Part shown: positions 1-9,468 of the stretch, one piece after another
Layout: each line of letters starts with the position of its first letter
Position numbering within the stretch: position 1 is the stretch's first letter
Origin: Eubacterium sp. MSJ-33
Lineage (GTDB): Bacteria; Bacillota; Clostridia; Lachnospirales; Lachnospiraceae
Assembly (NCBI RefSeq): GCF_022174665.1
Contig: NZ_CP076562.1
Span: 1,302,001-1,366,000 of the forward strand
Direction: 5' to 3'
DNA length: 64,000 nucleotides
Position numbers and translations under genes: made by a program
The notes under the pieces: generated by a model
Database searches by the model: none
What the model saw: the letters and a program-made list of their open reading frames with translations, nothing else
Told to the model about the DNA's origin: nothing

Positions 1-13
1 TTCCTCCATCCGA
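1..13 (-). promoter_or_regulatory. Possible Shine-Dalgarno of a gene beyond the left edge
   Basis: Read on the minus strand the first bases are TCGGATGGAGGAA, a purine-rich GGAGGAA that would serve a start codon just outside the window. Nothing of the coding region is visible, so this is only a hint that a minus-strand gene follows holA. Confidence 0.3.
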
Positions 14-108
14 CTTTTATTTATTGTGTTCTCCCGCCTATGTACCGATAAGCATCTGTTGTCATATGAAAGCCGTATCGGCACAGCTTCTGTATAACCC
101 AACTTACA

Positions 109-157
109 CAAAAAACAGACAGCGGATATGTTTACTCTTAAACATTTCCACTGCCTG
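109..157 (-). terminator. Intrinsic terminator downstream of holA
   Basis: On the minus strand a long stem (CAGGCAG...CTGTCTG, continued by TGTTTA/TAAACA around a GAGT loop) is followed by TTTTTT. It lies 30 bases past the holA stop codon and closes the comEA-to-holA transcription block. Confidence 0.85.
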
Positions 158-186
158 CGCATCTTTTTTGTTCTCTTATATGATTT

Positions 187-1212
187 TTATTCCTGCTTCA
201 CCCCGCGGTGCAGCAATAATTCAAATATCGCCATCTCTGTTGCGAGCTTGTCCCGCATCTTCCCTGTCTTGATATTCGTATCTGCTTCCTGACAGATACG
301 TACGCTGGCAAGCAGCTGCTCCTTCGTGAATGACCGTGCCTGTGAGATATACTTCTTCACGAAATACGGCCGGATTCCAAAAGTCGATGCAATCTGTCCT
401 TCCGGTGTTCCGGTATCTAGTGCAAACCGGATTTTAAGTAACTGTACAAAATTCCGCGTGATCAAAACAAGAATCTTCATCGGTGGTTCCTGCAGATACA
501 ACAGATCATCGTAAAGCTCCATCGTCTTTTCTTTTTTCTTCTCCGATATCGCATCAATCATATCAAAGATTTTATCCTCTACCTGATTCACACACAGAAG
601 ATCAATATCATCCTTCGACACACTGCCTTTCTCTACAGCATATGACCGAAGTTTCTCTGACTCATTTTTGAGCAGGTTCATATTATTTCCAACACGGTCA
701 ATCAGATAGCGAAGTGTTGCTCCGCTTATGGAAATCTTGTCTTCTGCAAACATGCTGTTTAACCAGACCGCAAGCATATCGCTGTCCGGCGCATCAAACA
801 TCGCAACTGTGCCCAGCTCCGCAATCTGTTTTGAAAGTTTTTTACGATTGTCAATATTCTTCTCAACAAAGATGATGACCGTTGTCTCCGGAAGGCTTCC
901 TAATACTTTTTCCATCTTCTCGCAGCCATTCTTGAAGTAATTGCTGTTCTCCACAAGTACAACTCTCCGCTCTGCAAAGAAAGGCATCGTATCCGCAAAT
1001 TCGATGATATCTTCCGGCTTCGTGTTGTCACCCTTGAACGTAATAAAATTCATCGTATCATTTGGATCTGTCAATGCCGCAATCAGCTTATCGCGATACT
1101 GATAGATCAGATACGGTTCTGTTCCGCCAAGCAGATACACGCGGCTGAATTCTTTCTTATTGATTTGTTCATTCAGGATAGCCATGCCATTGCCTTTTTC
1201 TTTTTTTGCCAT
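187..1212 (-). CDS. holA: DNA polymerase III delta subunit (clamp-loader)
   Basis: Encodes a 341-residue protein of the HolA family, the delta subunit that opens the beta sliding clamp within the clamp-loader complex during DNA replication in the cytoplasm. The early segment RVYLLGGTEPYLIYQYRDKL is the usual HolA opening, where the family binds the clamp through its N-terminal domain. The middle and C-terminal parts (FDMIDAISEKK; LITRNFVQLLKI; FGIRPYFVKKY) fit the helical lid and collar domains. Length is normal for the family. The ATG is preceded by CGGAGA at a suitable distance. It is the last gene of a minus-strand block after comEC, a neighbourhood common in Firmicutes, where comEC and holA often lie close together. 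Identification is by motif and context. Confidence 0.93.
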   Translation of the reverse strand: MAKKEKGNGMAILNEQINKKEFSRVYLLGGTEPYLIYQYRDKLIAALTDPNDTMNFITFKGDNTKPEDIIEFADTMPFFAERRVVLVENSNYFKNGCEKMEKVLGSLPETTVIIFVEKNIDNRKKLSKQIAELGTVAMFDAPDSDMLAVWLNSMFAEDKISISGATLRYLIDRVGNNMNLLKNESEKLRSYAVEKGSVSKDDIDLLCVNQVEDKIFDMIDAISEKKKEKTMELYDDLLYLQEPPMKILVLITRNFVQLLKIRFALDTGTPEGQIASTFGIRPYFVKKYISQARSFTKEQLLASVRICQEADTNIKTGKMRDKLATEMAIFELLLHRGVKQE

Positions 1213-1422
1213 GTTGTCTCCGATTTTATTTACTCACTTCCGCAGATTCACATTTCATATCCATATCTGCCTGGTTCTTATTTGTCACTATTGTTTTCAC
1301 GGTGCCGTGTTGACCTGCTATGTATTTTAGCACATTTTAATTGTTCTCTCAACGCCATCCTGCTGTTTGGTTTATCTCCGCAACCATTCTTTCGTTTATT
1401 TTCATAGACACTCTCGGCAGAT

Positions 1423-3978
1423 TCACCGGCTCCGAAATATGACCGCTCCCATCTCATCAGTCCGTAGTACCTGCACACCTGCCTGCTCCAGGCCCTCAAG
1501 TACCTCTGCATGCGGGTGTCCGTATCGGTTTTTCTTTCCACAGGATATCACTGCATATTTCGTCCGCGCATATAGATTCTCCGAATACGAATATTTCGAT
1601 CCGTGGTGCGGCAGCTTCACACAGTTATATTCCAATCCATCTGTACTCTGCCACGACACCTGCCTGCCGCTTCCATCCATTCCTGCACCATCCACAGCTC
1701 TCCAATCATCTATTCCTAACATATCTTCAACTGCATCCATGTCCATATCCCCGGTAAACAGCATGTCAAATACATTTGAATGATATGCAAGCGCCAGACT
1801 TGCTGCATTCTTATCCGCCGGTTGGTATGACCGGGTCGGATGCAGACAGGTAAAAGTAAATGTACCATCACCAATATACTCTCCCGCTTTCATATAATGG
1901 ATTGCCACCCCATTTTTCCGAAGCAGCGTCTCCAGCTCATAATACGCCTCATCCCGTACCATATATGCTGAGAATACAACTGCACATACCTTGATCTGCG
2001 ATAGTTTTCCCAACTCAACAATCTCCCTTAGTCCACTAATATGATCCTCATCTGTATGAGTCACAAACCAACAGTCAATCTGCGCTATCCCCTGTGACCG
2101 GATAGCCGGAAGTATCGTGTATATTCCACACTTCGGTTGCGTTGTAGATCCGCCATCGATTACAATATTTTTTCCCTTCGGGGTTCGGAGCAATATACCA
2201 TCTCCCTGCCCAACATCAAGAAAATATACAGATTCTGTTCTTTGACTTCCGGTAAAAAACGCCTGACTGCCAAAGATGAGAAAAATCATTACCGTACATA
2301 CAATAACGTTATAACGGATTACCTGTTTTTTTCGCCAAAATTGACCGGTTCGCCGATACCATTTATCCCGGATTTTATTTCTTGTCCCTGTATGTAAAAG
2401 TGCAAATAAAACCACAATCATTCCATACCACATGACCATCTGCACCGGCATTATCTCCCCTGTATGAATCGTATTTCCCGGGATCATCAGCGTCCATCTG
2501 CACAGACATGTATAAAATTGTAAAATCCAACGCGCAGGCAGTACCAAAAAACTTCCCCATACAAGTGATATCCAGGACAACAACACCCCTATCCATGCAC
2601 TTACCACAACGACCGTCATAAGCGGTATTACAATCAGATTTAATAACCACGCATATACAGAAATCACATAATAGGTTTTCGCCAGAATCGGAAGCATCAT
2701 CGCGTTCAACGTTATAGAGTAAATCAGGCTTTGTACAATACGATAACGCAGCCGGCACCGTTTCTGAAATCTCCGGAATGCTGTCTTTCTATGTAGTCTG
2801 CGCACCACATAATTTCCAAGCAGAACACCAGCGATTGCCATATAACTAAGCTGCATCCCCGAATCCAGGATTCGGACAGGATTCACCAACAACATAAAAA
2901 GAAGTGCAATTCCCATGGATGTCGGCATATCATATGGCTTTCCAAGAATCTGTGCCACAAGCTGTATGATAAGCATCCAGACTGCCCGTATCGTTGCAAG
3001 ACTCATTCCTGTTAATATCCCATATGTAAATACAAGAATCATCGCCGTAATGCCCGCAGCACCGATTGGTACGCGAAATTTCCGAAGCAGCCAGAACAAG
3101 CAGCCTCCAAGCAGAGAGATATGTAATCCCGATATCGCAAGTATATGCGCAATCCCCCCGATCTGATACAAACGTTTCGTCTCCGGATCTATCTCCGATT
3201 TATCTCCAAGCAATATTCCCGATACAATTGATGCAATCTCACTCGGAAGAATATGATAGAACTGCGCATTCATCTTCTCCCGCACCATATATAACTGTGA
3301 CTTCCATATGTAATACATACGATATGGTTGTTTCAACAAATTCTGATCTTTCAGCAGACATGCTGTCTGCGGCGCATAATAATAACCTGTAATATTTCTT
3401 GCAAGATAGTATGTTTTAGCCGGAAATGCGCCAGGATTTGCCGGATTATCGAATACATGATAAACACCCGTGATACGAATTACATCTGAAATCTTATACA
3501 GATTCATACCATGGCTATCTTCCTCTTCCATCCCGCGCAACAATATATACTTAGTCATACCTGCATACTTAAATACCGCTTCCTTCTGCCCATCCTCCGT
3601 TTTCTCCGTCAACACACGCACTGTCCAAGTATCTCCATGTATATCCGCAAGCACTCCTGTACAGCTTTGTTCCTGCCCCTGTTGTTCCTTCTGCGCAGCA
3701 TACGTTTCAACGGCATAAGCATCCTCCACACTTACAATCCGCTCGTATTCCCTGTTATCCCTCACCTCTGCCGGAATACACAAAAAGGCACACAGCATCC
3801 CGGTGCAGATACCTGCCACCAAAAGCCATACGCCTTTTTGTTTTCTCTTTAATCCTATCATCCCAGCAAAAATAAGCACAACGATTGCTATGCTTATTTC
3901 GCCTGCCGTTCTCGTGTAAAGGGCTGTCACCTCTCCAAGTGCATACGCCAAAGCTACACAAAAGAATGGTCGTTTCAT
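1423..3978 (-). CDS. comEC: ComEC/Rec2 DNA-uptake channel protein
   Basis: 851-residue polytopic membrane protein of the ComEC/Rec2 family, the channel that passes single-stranded DNA across the membrane in natural transformation. It shows the usual three-part order: an N-terminal DUF4131-type region with hydrophobic segments, the central Competence domain (HILAISGLHISLLGG is the family hallmark, about residues 280-295), and a C-terminal metallo-beta-lactamase-like domain (VYFLDVGQGDGILL, then THTDEDH, then HHGSKYS). Full length, no breaks. AGGAGAT precedes the ATG. It begins 12 bases after the GerMN lipoprotein gene and is probably co-transcribed with it. ComEA lies in the same strand block about 4.2 kb upstream. 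In Clostridia these genes are often present without demonstrated transformation, so competence itself is not shown. Confidence 0.95.
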   Translation of the reverse strand: MKRPFFCVALAYALGEVTALYTRTAGEISIAIVVLIFAGMIGLKRKQKGVWLLVAGICTGMLCAFLCIPAEVRDNREYERIVSVEDAYAVETYAAQKEQQGQEQSCTGVLADIHGDTWTVRVLTEKTEDGQKEAVFKYAGMTKYILLRGMEEEDSHGMNLYKISDVIRITGVYHVFDNPANPGAFPAKTYYLARNITGYYYAPQTACLLKDQNLLKQPYRMYYIWKSQLYMVREKMNAQFYHILPSEIASIVSGILLGDKSEIDPETKRLYQIGGIAHILAISGLHISLLGGCLFWLLRKFRVPIGAAGITAMILVFTYGILTGMSLATIRAVWMLIIQLVAQILGKPYDMPTSMGIALLFMLLVNPVRILDSGMQLSYMAIAGVLLGNYVVRRLHRKTAFRRFQKRCRLRYRIVQSLIYSITLNAMMLPILAKTYYVISVYAWLLNLIVIPLMTVVVVSAWIGVLLSWISLVWGSFLVLPARWILQFYTCLCRWTLMIPGNTIHTGEIMPVQMVMWYGMIVVLFALLHTGTRNKIRDKWYRRTGQFWRKKQVIRYNVIVCTVMIFLIFGSQAFFTGSQRTESVYFLDVGQGDGILLRTPKGKNIVIDGGSTTQPKCGIYTILPAIRSQGIAQIDCWFVTHTDEDHISGLREIVELGKLSQIKVCAVVFSAYMVRDEAYYELETLLRKNGVAIHYMKAGEYIGDGTFTFTCLHPTRSYQPADKNAASLALAYHSNVFDMLFTGDMDMDAVEDMLGIDDWRAVDGAGMDGSGRQVSWQSTDGLEYNCVKLPHHGSKYSYSENLYARTKYAVISCGKKNRYGHPHAEVLEGLEQAGVQVLRTDEMGAVIFRSR

Positions 3979-3990
3979 TTATCTCCTATT

Positions 3991-4869
3991 TTATTTTGTC
4001 TCCACCACATCTGATTGAAAAGACAATGGTTTATCCAGAGCAACTGTATTTCGGTATGCCGGAATAATCTTCCCATCAATCAAAATCTGCACACTCTCAA
4101 CACCGGTCTGTGCAATTACCGAATTAACAACCGCATATATCGTAAGTTCCGGTGACAATGTGCCTACACCGCTTGCAATTTCTGTCGACAAATCAAGATA
4201 ACACACAGTTCCATGCACAGACACCTGATTTACTTTCGTATCCTGAGGAAGTACATTCTTCTGTACCAATTCCCGGATAATCAGTTCCTGATCCGATGTC
4301 TGTGGTTCTGCCTGCACTTTGATGCCATAAGACTGTAATGCAGTTTCCTGTTCATTTGGCACATACATAGTTATATCATGTTCCATCAGGCTCGGTTCAT
4401 CACAATCATAATAATATATCGTATCTCTTGTAAATAATTCCTGTTTCATGATATTCGCAGCAACATCCTGAACAGATAACGAAATGCTGGCGATATCATT
4501 CAACTGGAACAATGTTTTCGTAACCGCCGCCATCTCCAACAAAATGTCTTCCTGTTCATAGGTTCCATCCATCATCGTTATAGTCATCTGTAAACTATTA
4601 TCTTCTCCAAACATATATGTGTAGGAATCCAACTTTGATGTATCCAGAGCAGTCATTGCCGTCATAATATCTTCCACACAAGTTGTTACAACATCCGGTG
4701 TTTTCAACTGGTAGTCATCTGGTGCACACTCAATCGTATTCTCCTCGACCACATAAAGATGGATCATATTGTCCGCAAGAGAAACCCGTTCCGAAGACAA
4801 CCTATCTTTTCCACAGGCTGTCAGACATAACATTGCAAAAATCATACCGATCAGCTTGCATCGTTTCAT
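3991..4869 (-). CDS. GerMN-domain lipoprotein
   Basis: 292-residue secreted lipoprotein. The signal peptide ends in the lipobox LTAC (Cys about residue 19), so the protein should be anchored on the outer face of the membrane. Two segments look like repeats of the GerMN fold (about residues 30-150 and 155-285), the second with the typical run KVNQVSVHGTVCYLDLS and ending TIYAVVNSVIAQTGVESVQILIDG. GerMN domains occur in GerM of spore formers and in LpqB, which sits beside two-component kinases. The start codon overlaps the stop of the kinase gene (ATGA), which implies translational coupling, so a role as an accessory to that kinase, as for LpqB with MtrAB, is plausible but inferred. Confidence 0.85.
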   Translation of the reverse strand: MKRCKLIGMIFAMLCLTACGKDRLSSERVSLADNMIHLYVVEENTIECAPDDYQLKTPDVVTTCVEDIMTAMTALDTSKLDSYTYMFGEDNSLQMTITMMDGTYEQEDILLEMAAVTKTLFQLNDIASISLSVQDVAANIMKQELFTRDTIYYYDCDEPSLMEHDITMYVPNEQETALQSYGIKVQAEPQTSDQELIIRELVQKNVLPQDTKVNQVSVHGTVCYLDLSTEIASGVGTLSPELTIYAVVNSVIAQTGVESVQILIDGKIIPAYRNTVALDKPLSFQSDVVETK

Positions 4870-6401
4870 TCTGCACCACCGTCCTTCCGCGTGATTTCTT
4901 CACTGACATCCAACTTCATCGGTATCCGGATTGTAAAGGTTGTTCCTTCTCCCGATTCACTGTATAGCTTAATCGAACCTTTATGCATCTGTATCACACT
5001 CTTGGTGATTGCAAGCCCTAATCCGGTACCTCCCGTATCCCGGCTTCGCGCCTTATCCACACGATAAAAACGTTCAAATACATGTTCCTTACAATCATCC
5101 GGAATTCCAACACCCGAATCCGCAACTTTCACATAGAAATTCCGGTGATCCGCATTCAAGGTCACCTTCACCCAGCCATTATCAACATTATACTTCACCG
5201 CATTCTCAATAATATTCGTAAGTGCCAGACTCAGTTTTACCTCATCCACAATTGCAGTCACATCCCGATAGCTTTCATAGGTGATCTGTATACCCCGGCT
5301 CTTTGCAATCGGAGTTACACGTTTCAAGATCACTTCCAACAGATCATTGATTGAGATTTCTTCCAGATTCAACGCTGCCGATTTCTTATCCATCTTAACC
5401 AATGTCAGTAGATCTGTAATAATCTTGCTTTCCCTGTCAATCTCATCTACGATATCTGTCATGAACTCCTTATACATCGTAAGATCTGCATTATCATTTT
5501 GAATCAGGGAATCCGCCAACACCTTCATCGAAGTAATCGGTGTTTTAAGTTCATGAGAGACATTCGATACAAATTCCTGCCTTGTAGAATCTATAACCTT
5601 CAGTTTTGATATCGTTGCATTATAACGTTCTGTAAGCTGCTTAAACTCCTTAAATCCACGCACCGGAATCTGCTGTGTCTCAAGCTGTCCTTCTCCTGCA
5701 ATCTCCATCTGCTGATTGATTCGTTTAATTCCGCGAGAGCTCGCATTTCCAATCGCCCATGCCGCACCTATACAGATCACCATGATTAATGCAAATGTCA
5801 TTCCATTTCTGCGTTCTACCCGTTGTTCAATCACCTTCAGGCTTTCCGTAGAGGCCTGAAGCAAAAGAACGCCCTGAATATTTAATCCATCCTTTACAGC
5901 AGTAATATATTCCAGATAACCATCCTTTTTGTTCATGAAATCAGACTTCTGTCCACGCATCACAGCAATAATATCCGGATTCACAACCAGATCCTGTTCA
6001 TGATTGCCATAAGTATCTTTTATGATACGATAAGTATTATCTACAACCATAACTCTGCCATAAAAGGTTGTTGCCACCCCTTCAATCCGCAGATTCAGAT
6101 CTGCCGGCTGCGTAAGCGACATCTGATTTTCCACCAGATTATTCTTGATATATTCTGCCTGTGATATCACATTTTTTTCAAGCTGTTCCTGATAGCGTTG
6201 CACATACAAATGACTGGAAAGCACAGAATACACAAGCATAATCCCGGCACAAAGAGCAATAACAAGAATTGTGACAAACCATCGCAGACTGATACCAACA
6301 TGGTGATGCTCCCGTTTTTCTGCCCGTTCCCGATTTTTTAATTTTTTTCGTTCGACCTTTTCTTTGTTAATCGAAGATTTATCTTTCTTTTCCTTTTCCA
6401 C
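4866..6401 (-). CDS. WalK-like sensor histidine kinase
   Basis: 511-residue membrane sensor kinase. A basic, lysine-rich N-terminus is followed by a first membrane segment (about residues 40-60), an extracellular sensor domain (about 63-200), a second membrane segment (about 203-220), a HAMP linker, a HisKA dimerisation domain with the phospho-acceptor in VSHELKTPITS (His about 283), and an ATP-binding domain with the N box (NIIENAVKYN), G1 (DSGVGIP) and G2 (GTGLGLAI). The reading frame starts with GTG. The likely partner is the WalR-like regulator 1.1 kb upstream on the same strand, from which it is separated by an oppositely oriented adenosine deaminase gene. Downstream it overlaps the GerMN lipoprotein. 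WalK-type function in cell-wall control is inferred from the regulator. Confidence 0.9.
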   Translation of the reverse strand: MEKEKKDKSSINKEKVERKKLKNRERAEKREHHHVGISLRWFVTILVIALCAGIMLVYSVLSSHLYVQRYQEQLEKNVISQAEYIKNNLVENQMSLTQPADLNLRIEGVATTFYGRVMVVDNTYRIIKDTYGNHEQDLVVNPDIIAVMRGQKSDFMNKKDGYLEYITAVKDGLNIQGVLLLQASTESLKVIEQRVERRNGMTFALIMVICIGAAWAIGNASSRGIKRINQQMEIAGEGQLETQQIPVRGFKEFKQLTERYNATISKLKVIDSTRQEFVSNVSHELKTPITSMKVLADSLIQNDNADLTMYKEFMTDIVDEIDRESKIITDLLTLVKMDKKSAALNLEEISINDLLEVILKRVTPIAKSRGIQITYESYRDVTAIVDEVKLSLALTNIIENAVKYNVDNGWVKVTLNADHRNFYVKVADSGVGIPDDCKEHVFERFYRVDKARSRDTGGTGLGLAITKSVIQMHKGSIKLYSESGEGTTFTIRIPMKLDVSEEITRKDGGAE

Positions 6402-6483
6402 GTCTGCTTATTCCGTCCTTTTCAGAATCCCTATTAAACGTGCTTCATTATATCACACTGCCTGTTGCACATCAAGGCACTTG

Positions 6484-6532
6484 TATAATCCCCCTGAAAT
6501 TGCTATGATACAAATAACCAATTCGAAAGGAG
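6484..6532 (+). promoter_or_regulatory. Likely -10 element and ribosome binding site of the adenosine deaminase gene
   Basis: TATAAT at 6484-6489 is a perfect -10 hexamer; no strong -35 is visible at the right distance. AAAGGAG at 6526-6532 is a strong Shine-Dalgarno nine bases before the ATG at 6542. It overlaps the in-frame TTG at 6533, which decides in favour of the ATG. Confidence 0.5.
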
Positions 6533-6541
6533 TTGTCCGCT

Positions 6542-7513
6542 ATGAACTACGATTATATTTCCATGCCAAAAATCGATCTGCATTGCCATCTGGATGGTTC
6601 GCTGAGTCTGTCTTTTCTGGCAGATACATTAAATCTTAAGGATCTTGATATACACAAAATCCAAGCTCCCACAGACTGTCAGTCCCTGGCAGAATACCTT
6701 ACGTGCTTTGATCTCCCGGTCTCTGCTTTACAAGAGAAGGAACACATCCGGGATGCCGTCGTAGATGTGGTGCGGCAGGCAGCTGGAGAAAATGTCCGTT
6801 ATATGGAGATCCGCTTTGCCCCTGCGCTCAGTGTAAATGGACATCTGGATCTGCAGGATGTTGTGCAATCTGCCATCTATGGATGTCAAAAGGCATTTGA
6901 CAAATACGGCGTTTTTACCAATCTGATTCTGTGCGCTATGCGGCATCATTCCCTTGCACAAAACTTATTAGTTGCCCGATGTGCCCGAGAATTTCTGGGC
7001 TATGGCGTCTGTGCTCTGGATCTCGCCGGTGATGAAGCAGGACACCCAAACGAAGAATTTGCATCCTTGTTTGAAGAGGCCAGACGGCTTTCGCTTCCAT
7101 TTACCATCCATTCCGGAGAATGCGGAAGCGAAAGAAATATTGCGCTTGCACTTGCCTACGGTGCAAAGCGGATCGGCCACGGAATTGCTGCGATCAAAGA
7201 CCACTCGTTACTAACTGCCTGCCGCAAAGCAAACATTGGATTCGAGCTTTGTCCGACGTCAAATTTCCAGACAAAAGCGGTCACAGATACCACTTCTTAT
7301 CCGCTGCGCGCCTTTCTGGATGCCGGTGTACTTGCAACGGTCAACACCGATAACCGGACTGTCAGCGATACGACACTGACAAAGGAATACGAATTTGCAC
7401 TTGAACATCTGCAGATAAAAAAAGAAGATCTCCGGACACTTTATCAAAACAGTGTGGAAATCTCCTTTGCTGATGATTCTGTAAAACATCAATTATTGTA
7501 TCTCATGCCATAG
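6542..7513 (+). CDS. add: Adenosine deaminase
   Basis: 323-residue zinc-dependent deaminase converting adenosine (and deoxyadenosine) to inosine in purine salvage, cytoplasmic. Metal and catalytic motifs of the amidohydrolase family are in order: HCHLDGS near the N-terminus, the substrate segment DLAGDEAG, TIHSGECG with the zinc histidine, IGHGIAA, ELCPTSNF, and TVNTDN with the zinc aspartate. Length is normal. The chosen ATG follows AAAGGAG; an upstream TTG in the same frame is overlapped by that site. It is the only plus-strand gene in the first 13 kb and splits a WalR-like regulator gene from its probable kinase gene. It ends 21 bases before the regulator's stop codon, facing it. Confidence 0.95.
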   Translation: MNYDYISMPKIDLHCHLDGSLSLSFLADTLNLKDLDIHKIQAPTDCQSLAEYLTCFDLPVSALQEKEHIRDAVVDVVRQAAGENVRYMEIRFAPALSVNGHLDLQDVVQSAIYGCQKAFDKYGVFTNLILCAMRHHSLAQNLLVARCAREFLGYGVCALDLAGDEAGHPNEEFASLFEEARRLSLPFTIHSGECGSERNIALALAYGAKRIGHGIAAIKDHSLLTACRKANIGFELCPTSNFQTKAVTDTTSYPLRAFLDAGVLATVNTDNRTVSDTTLTKEYEFALEHLQIKKEDLRTLYQNSVEISFADDSVKHQLLYLMP

Positions 7514-7534
7514 CCATAACCGGCTATGTGCCCG

Positions 7535-8221
7535 TTAGTCGTGGAAATAATATCCTACGCCCCATTTTGTATGAATGTATTTTGGCTCGGCAGGTGTTGC
7601 CTCAATCTTCTCGCGAAGACGACGCACATGTACATCCACCGTTCTGGCATCACCCGGATATGCAGCGCCCCAGATTGTCTTCAGAAGCTGCTCTCTGGAA
7701 TATACCTTGTTCGGGTTTGATACCAGCAGATATACCAGTTCGAATTCCTTTGCCGTCAGATTCACTTCTTTATCATCAATATAGACACGCCGGCTGTCCA
7801 CATCAATCTTAAGTCCCTTTGTCTCAATAATCTTCTGATTTTCCTGCTCCGGCACATTTCTGCCATTACGACGGAAAATCGCCTTGATTCTCGCCTTTAC
7901 TTCCAAAATATTGAACGGCTTTGTTATGTAGTCGTCAGCGCCATACTCCAGGCCAAGTATCTTATCCATATCCTCCCCCTTCGCTGTCAGCATAATAATC
8001 GGCACATCCGAAAATTCACGTATCATCTGACAGACTTCCAGGCCACTAAATCCCGGCAGCATGATATCAAGCAGGATCATATCATAGTGATTTGCCTTTG
8101 CAAGTTCCAGTGCAGTCTCTCCGTCATAAGCAACTTCCACCTTCATGTCATCTTGTTCCAGACTGAACTTAATTCCCTTTACGATTGATTTTTCATCATC
8201 TACCACCAAAATTTTCTTCAT
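7535..8221 (-). CDS. WalR-like OmpR-family response regulator
   Basis: 228-residue response regulator. Receiver domain: acidic pair VVDDE, phospho-acceptor Asp in LLDIMLPG, Thr in MLTAKGED, Lys in YITKPF. C-terminal winged helix: LTAKEFELVYLLV and WGAAYPGDARTVDVHVRRLREKIE, the latter very close to WalR/YycF of Bacilli. It would bind direct repeats in promoters of cell-wall hydrolases; one perfect WalR-type repeat occurs at 21715-21731 in this window. An upstream TTG at 8242 gives a longer frame, but the ATG at 8221 is preceded by GAGGTG and restores the canonical start MKKILVVDDE. It follows comEA by 10 bases. The kinase lies beyond the adenosine deaminase gene. Confidence 0.92.
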   Translation of the reverse strand: MKKILVVDDEKSIVKGIKFSLEQDDMKVEVAYDGETALELAKANHYDMILLDIMLPGFSGLEVCQMIREFSDVPIIMLTAKGEDMDKILGLEYGADDYITKPFNILEVKARIKAIFRRNGRNVPEQENQKIIETKGLKIDVDSRRVYIDDKEVNLTAKEFELVYLLVSNPNKVYSREQLLKTIWGAAYPGDARTVDVHVRRLREKIEATPAEPKYIHTKWGVGYYFHD

Positions 8222-8231
8222 TCTATACACC

Positions 8232-8912
8232 TCATCCCACAATAATTAAGTCCTTAATTTTATTATATACGCCCTCTTTGATTCCCTGAATGTTCATAAG
8301 TTCATCCGTACTCTGGAACCTCCCCTGAGCCTCTCGATATGCGATAATCGCATCTGCCTTGCTTTCGCCGATTCCCGGCAACGTCATCAGTTGTTCTTTT
8401 TCTGCTGTATTGATGTTAATCTTCGCATCAGCTTCTTCCGATGCATCTGTCTTCTGACTATCGACCGATTCCCGTGACGAAAGTGAAAGTCCCACTGTCT
8501 CATCCCGGGTTGGAATATAAATCTGCTCTCCTCCGGTCACTGTCTGTGCCAGATTCACATAGTTCTCATCCGCTTCATCCAAAAATCCACCAGCCATCCG
8601 GACAACAGTCTCTTTAATTGCAGTTGCCGATACATAATACACACCGGGATTTCTCACAGCGCCACACACATAGATTGCAACCATCTCCGGTTCACTCATC
8701 TGTGTTCCGTCCGCAGCTTCCGTCGTCGAAGCCACATCCACCTCTGCCTCCGGATTCTGCCCGTCATTTTCGGTTAATCCATACTCCATATCTGCTGTAG
8801 TTGCCGTATATTCTTCCACATCTCCCGTCGTCAGAAGCAATGCTTTATCTCCACAGCCACATAGCAAGAGTACCAGTACACAACTGCCTATTAACTTTTT
8901 AATATTGTGCAA
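8232..8912 (-). CDS. comEA: ComEA-family lipoprotein with SLBB and helix-hairpin-helix domains
   Basis: 226-residue surface protein. It has a short signal peptide with lipobox LLCGC, an acidic linker, an SLBB-type domain starting AIYVCGAVRNPGVY (about residues 80-135), a spacer rich in Ser/Asp/Glu, and C-terminal helix-hairpin-helix motifs (ININTAEKEQLMTLPGIG and STDELMNIQGIKEG). This is the arrangement of ComEA, the membrane receptor for incoming double-stranded DNA. Classical ComEA has a transmembrane anchor; here lipidation replaces it. The frame starts with TTG, with GGAAG about ten bases ahead, and no better in-frame ATG is seen. It is the first gene of the block leading to the WalR-like regulator. 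ComEC is encoded further downstream on the same strand. Confidence 0.88.
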   Translation of the reverse strand: MHNIKKLIGSCVLVLLLCGCGDKALLLTTGDVEEYTATTADMEYGLTENDGQNPEAEVDVASTTEAADGTQMSEPEMVAIYVCGAVRNPGVYYVSATAIKETVVRMAGGFLDEADENYVNLAQTVTGGEQIYIPTRDETVGLSLSSRESVDSQKTDASEEADAKININTAEKEQLMTLPGIGESKADAIIAYREAQGRFQSTDELMNIQGIKEGVYNKIKDLIIVG

Positions 8913-9024
8913 AATGAAATAACTTCCTTTCTTTTAAGTCTGGTATTCCATATTGCATAATCAAGACATAATCATTGTACAAAACTTACCTTATAAATAC
9001 AATAGGCGTTTTCACGAAAAAAAG

Positions 9025-9465
9025 TTATTTCTCCCACTGAAAAATGATAAATCCCACTACAGACACAAGAATGCCAACCAGCTTCGTCCACTGAAAATCT
9101 GCTTTTTCCACACTAAACAAACCAAACAGTTCTATCAGATACGCAATCAAAAGCTGCGAAATCACAATCAGCAATACAGCTTTCGCAGGTCCCAAACCTG
9201 CCATCGCCGTGATAACGGTCCATGTAATAAATGCGCCGATTACACCACCAAGCAGCATATATTTATGATCAACCTGTGCAAGTGAAAAAATCCCTGCCTG
9301 ATTGCGTTCGAAGATTGCCCACAATGCGATTGCAACGATAAATCCGGAGAATGCCACCCACGCAGATGCAAGCCACGTAGACGTCTGTTTTGTCACTCCT
9401 GTATTAAATACACCCTGCACACTCATCAACGCACCGGATATCAATGCAACTATAATTCCCCACAT
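9025..9465 (-). CDS. DMT-superfamily membrane protein of the YdcZ/DUF606 type
   Basis: 146-residue very hydrophobic protein with about five membrane helices and no extramembrane domain. The opening WGIIVALISGALMSVQGVFN and the middle GGVIGAFITWTVITAMAGLG are typical of the small DMT transporters annotated as DUF606/YdcZ. These are about half the size of EamA exporters and are thought to act as dimers. The substrate is unknown. The ATG is preceded by GGAGGTAG, but that site is locked in the 3' arm of a hairpin that also looks like a terminator for argB. It sits between comEA and argB on the same strand without functional link to either. Confidence 0.85.
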   Translation of the reverse strand: MWGIIVALISGALMSVQGVFNTGVTKQTSTWLASAWVAFSGFIVAIALWAIFERNQAGIFSLAQVDHKYMLLGGVIGAFITWTVITAMAGLGPAKAVLLIVISQLLIAYLIELFGLFSVEKADFQWTKLVGILVSVVGFIIFQWEK

Positions 9466-9468
9466 AAA

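Noticed and set aside
1278..1541. Minus-strand frame of 87 residues at the end of comEC
   Set aside because: It overlaps the conserved C-terminal part of comEC in another frame, and the remainder is AT-rich intergenic sequence.
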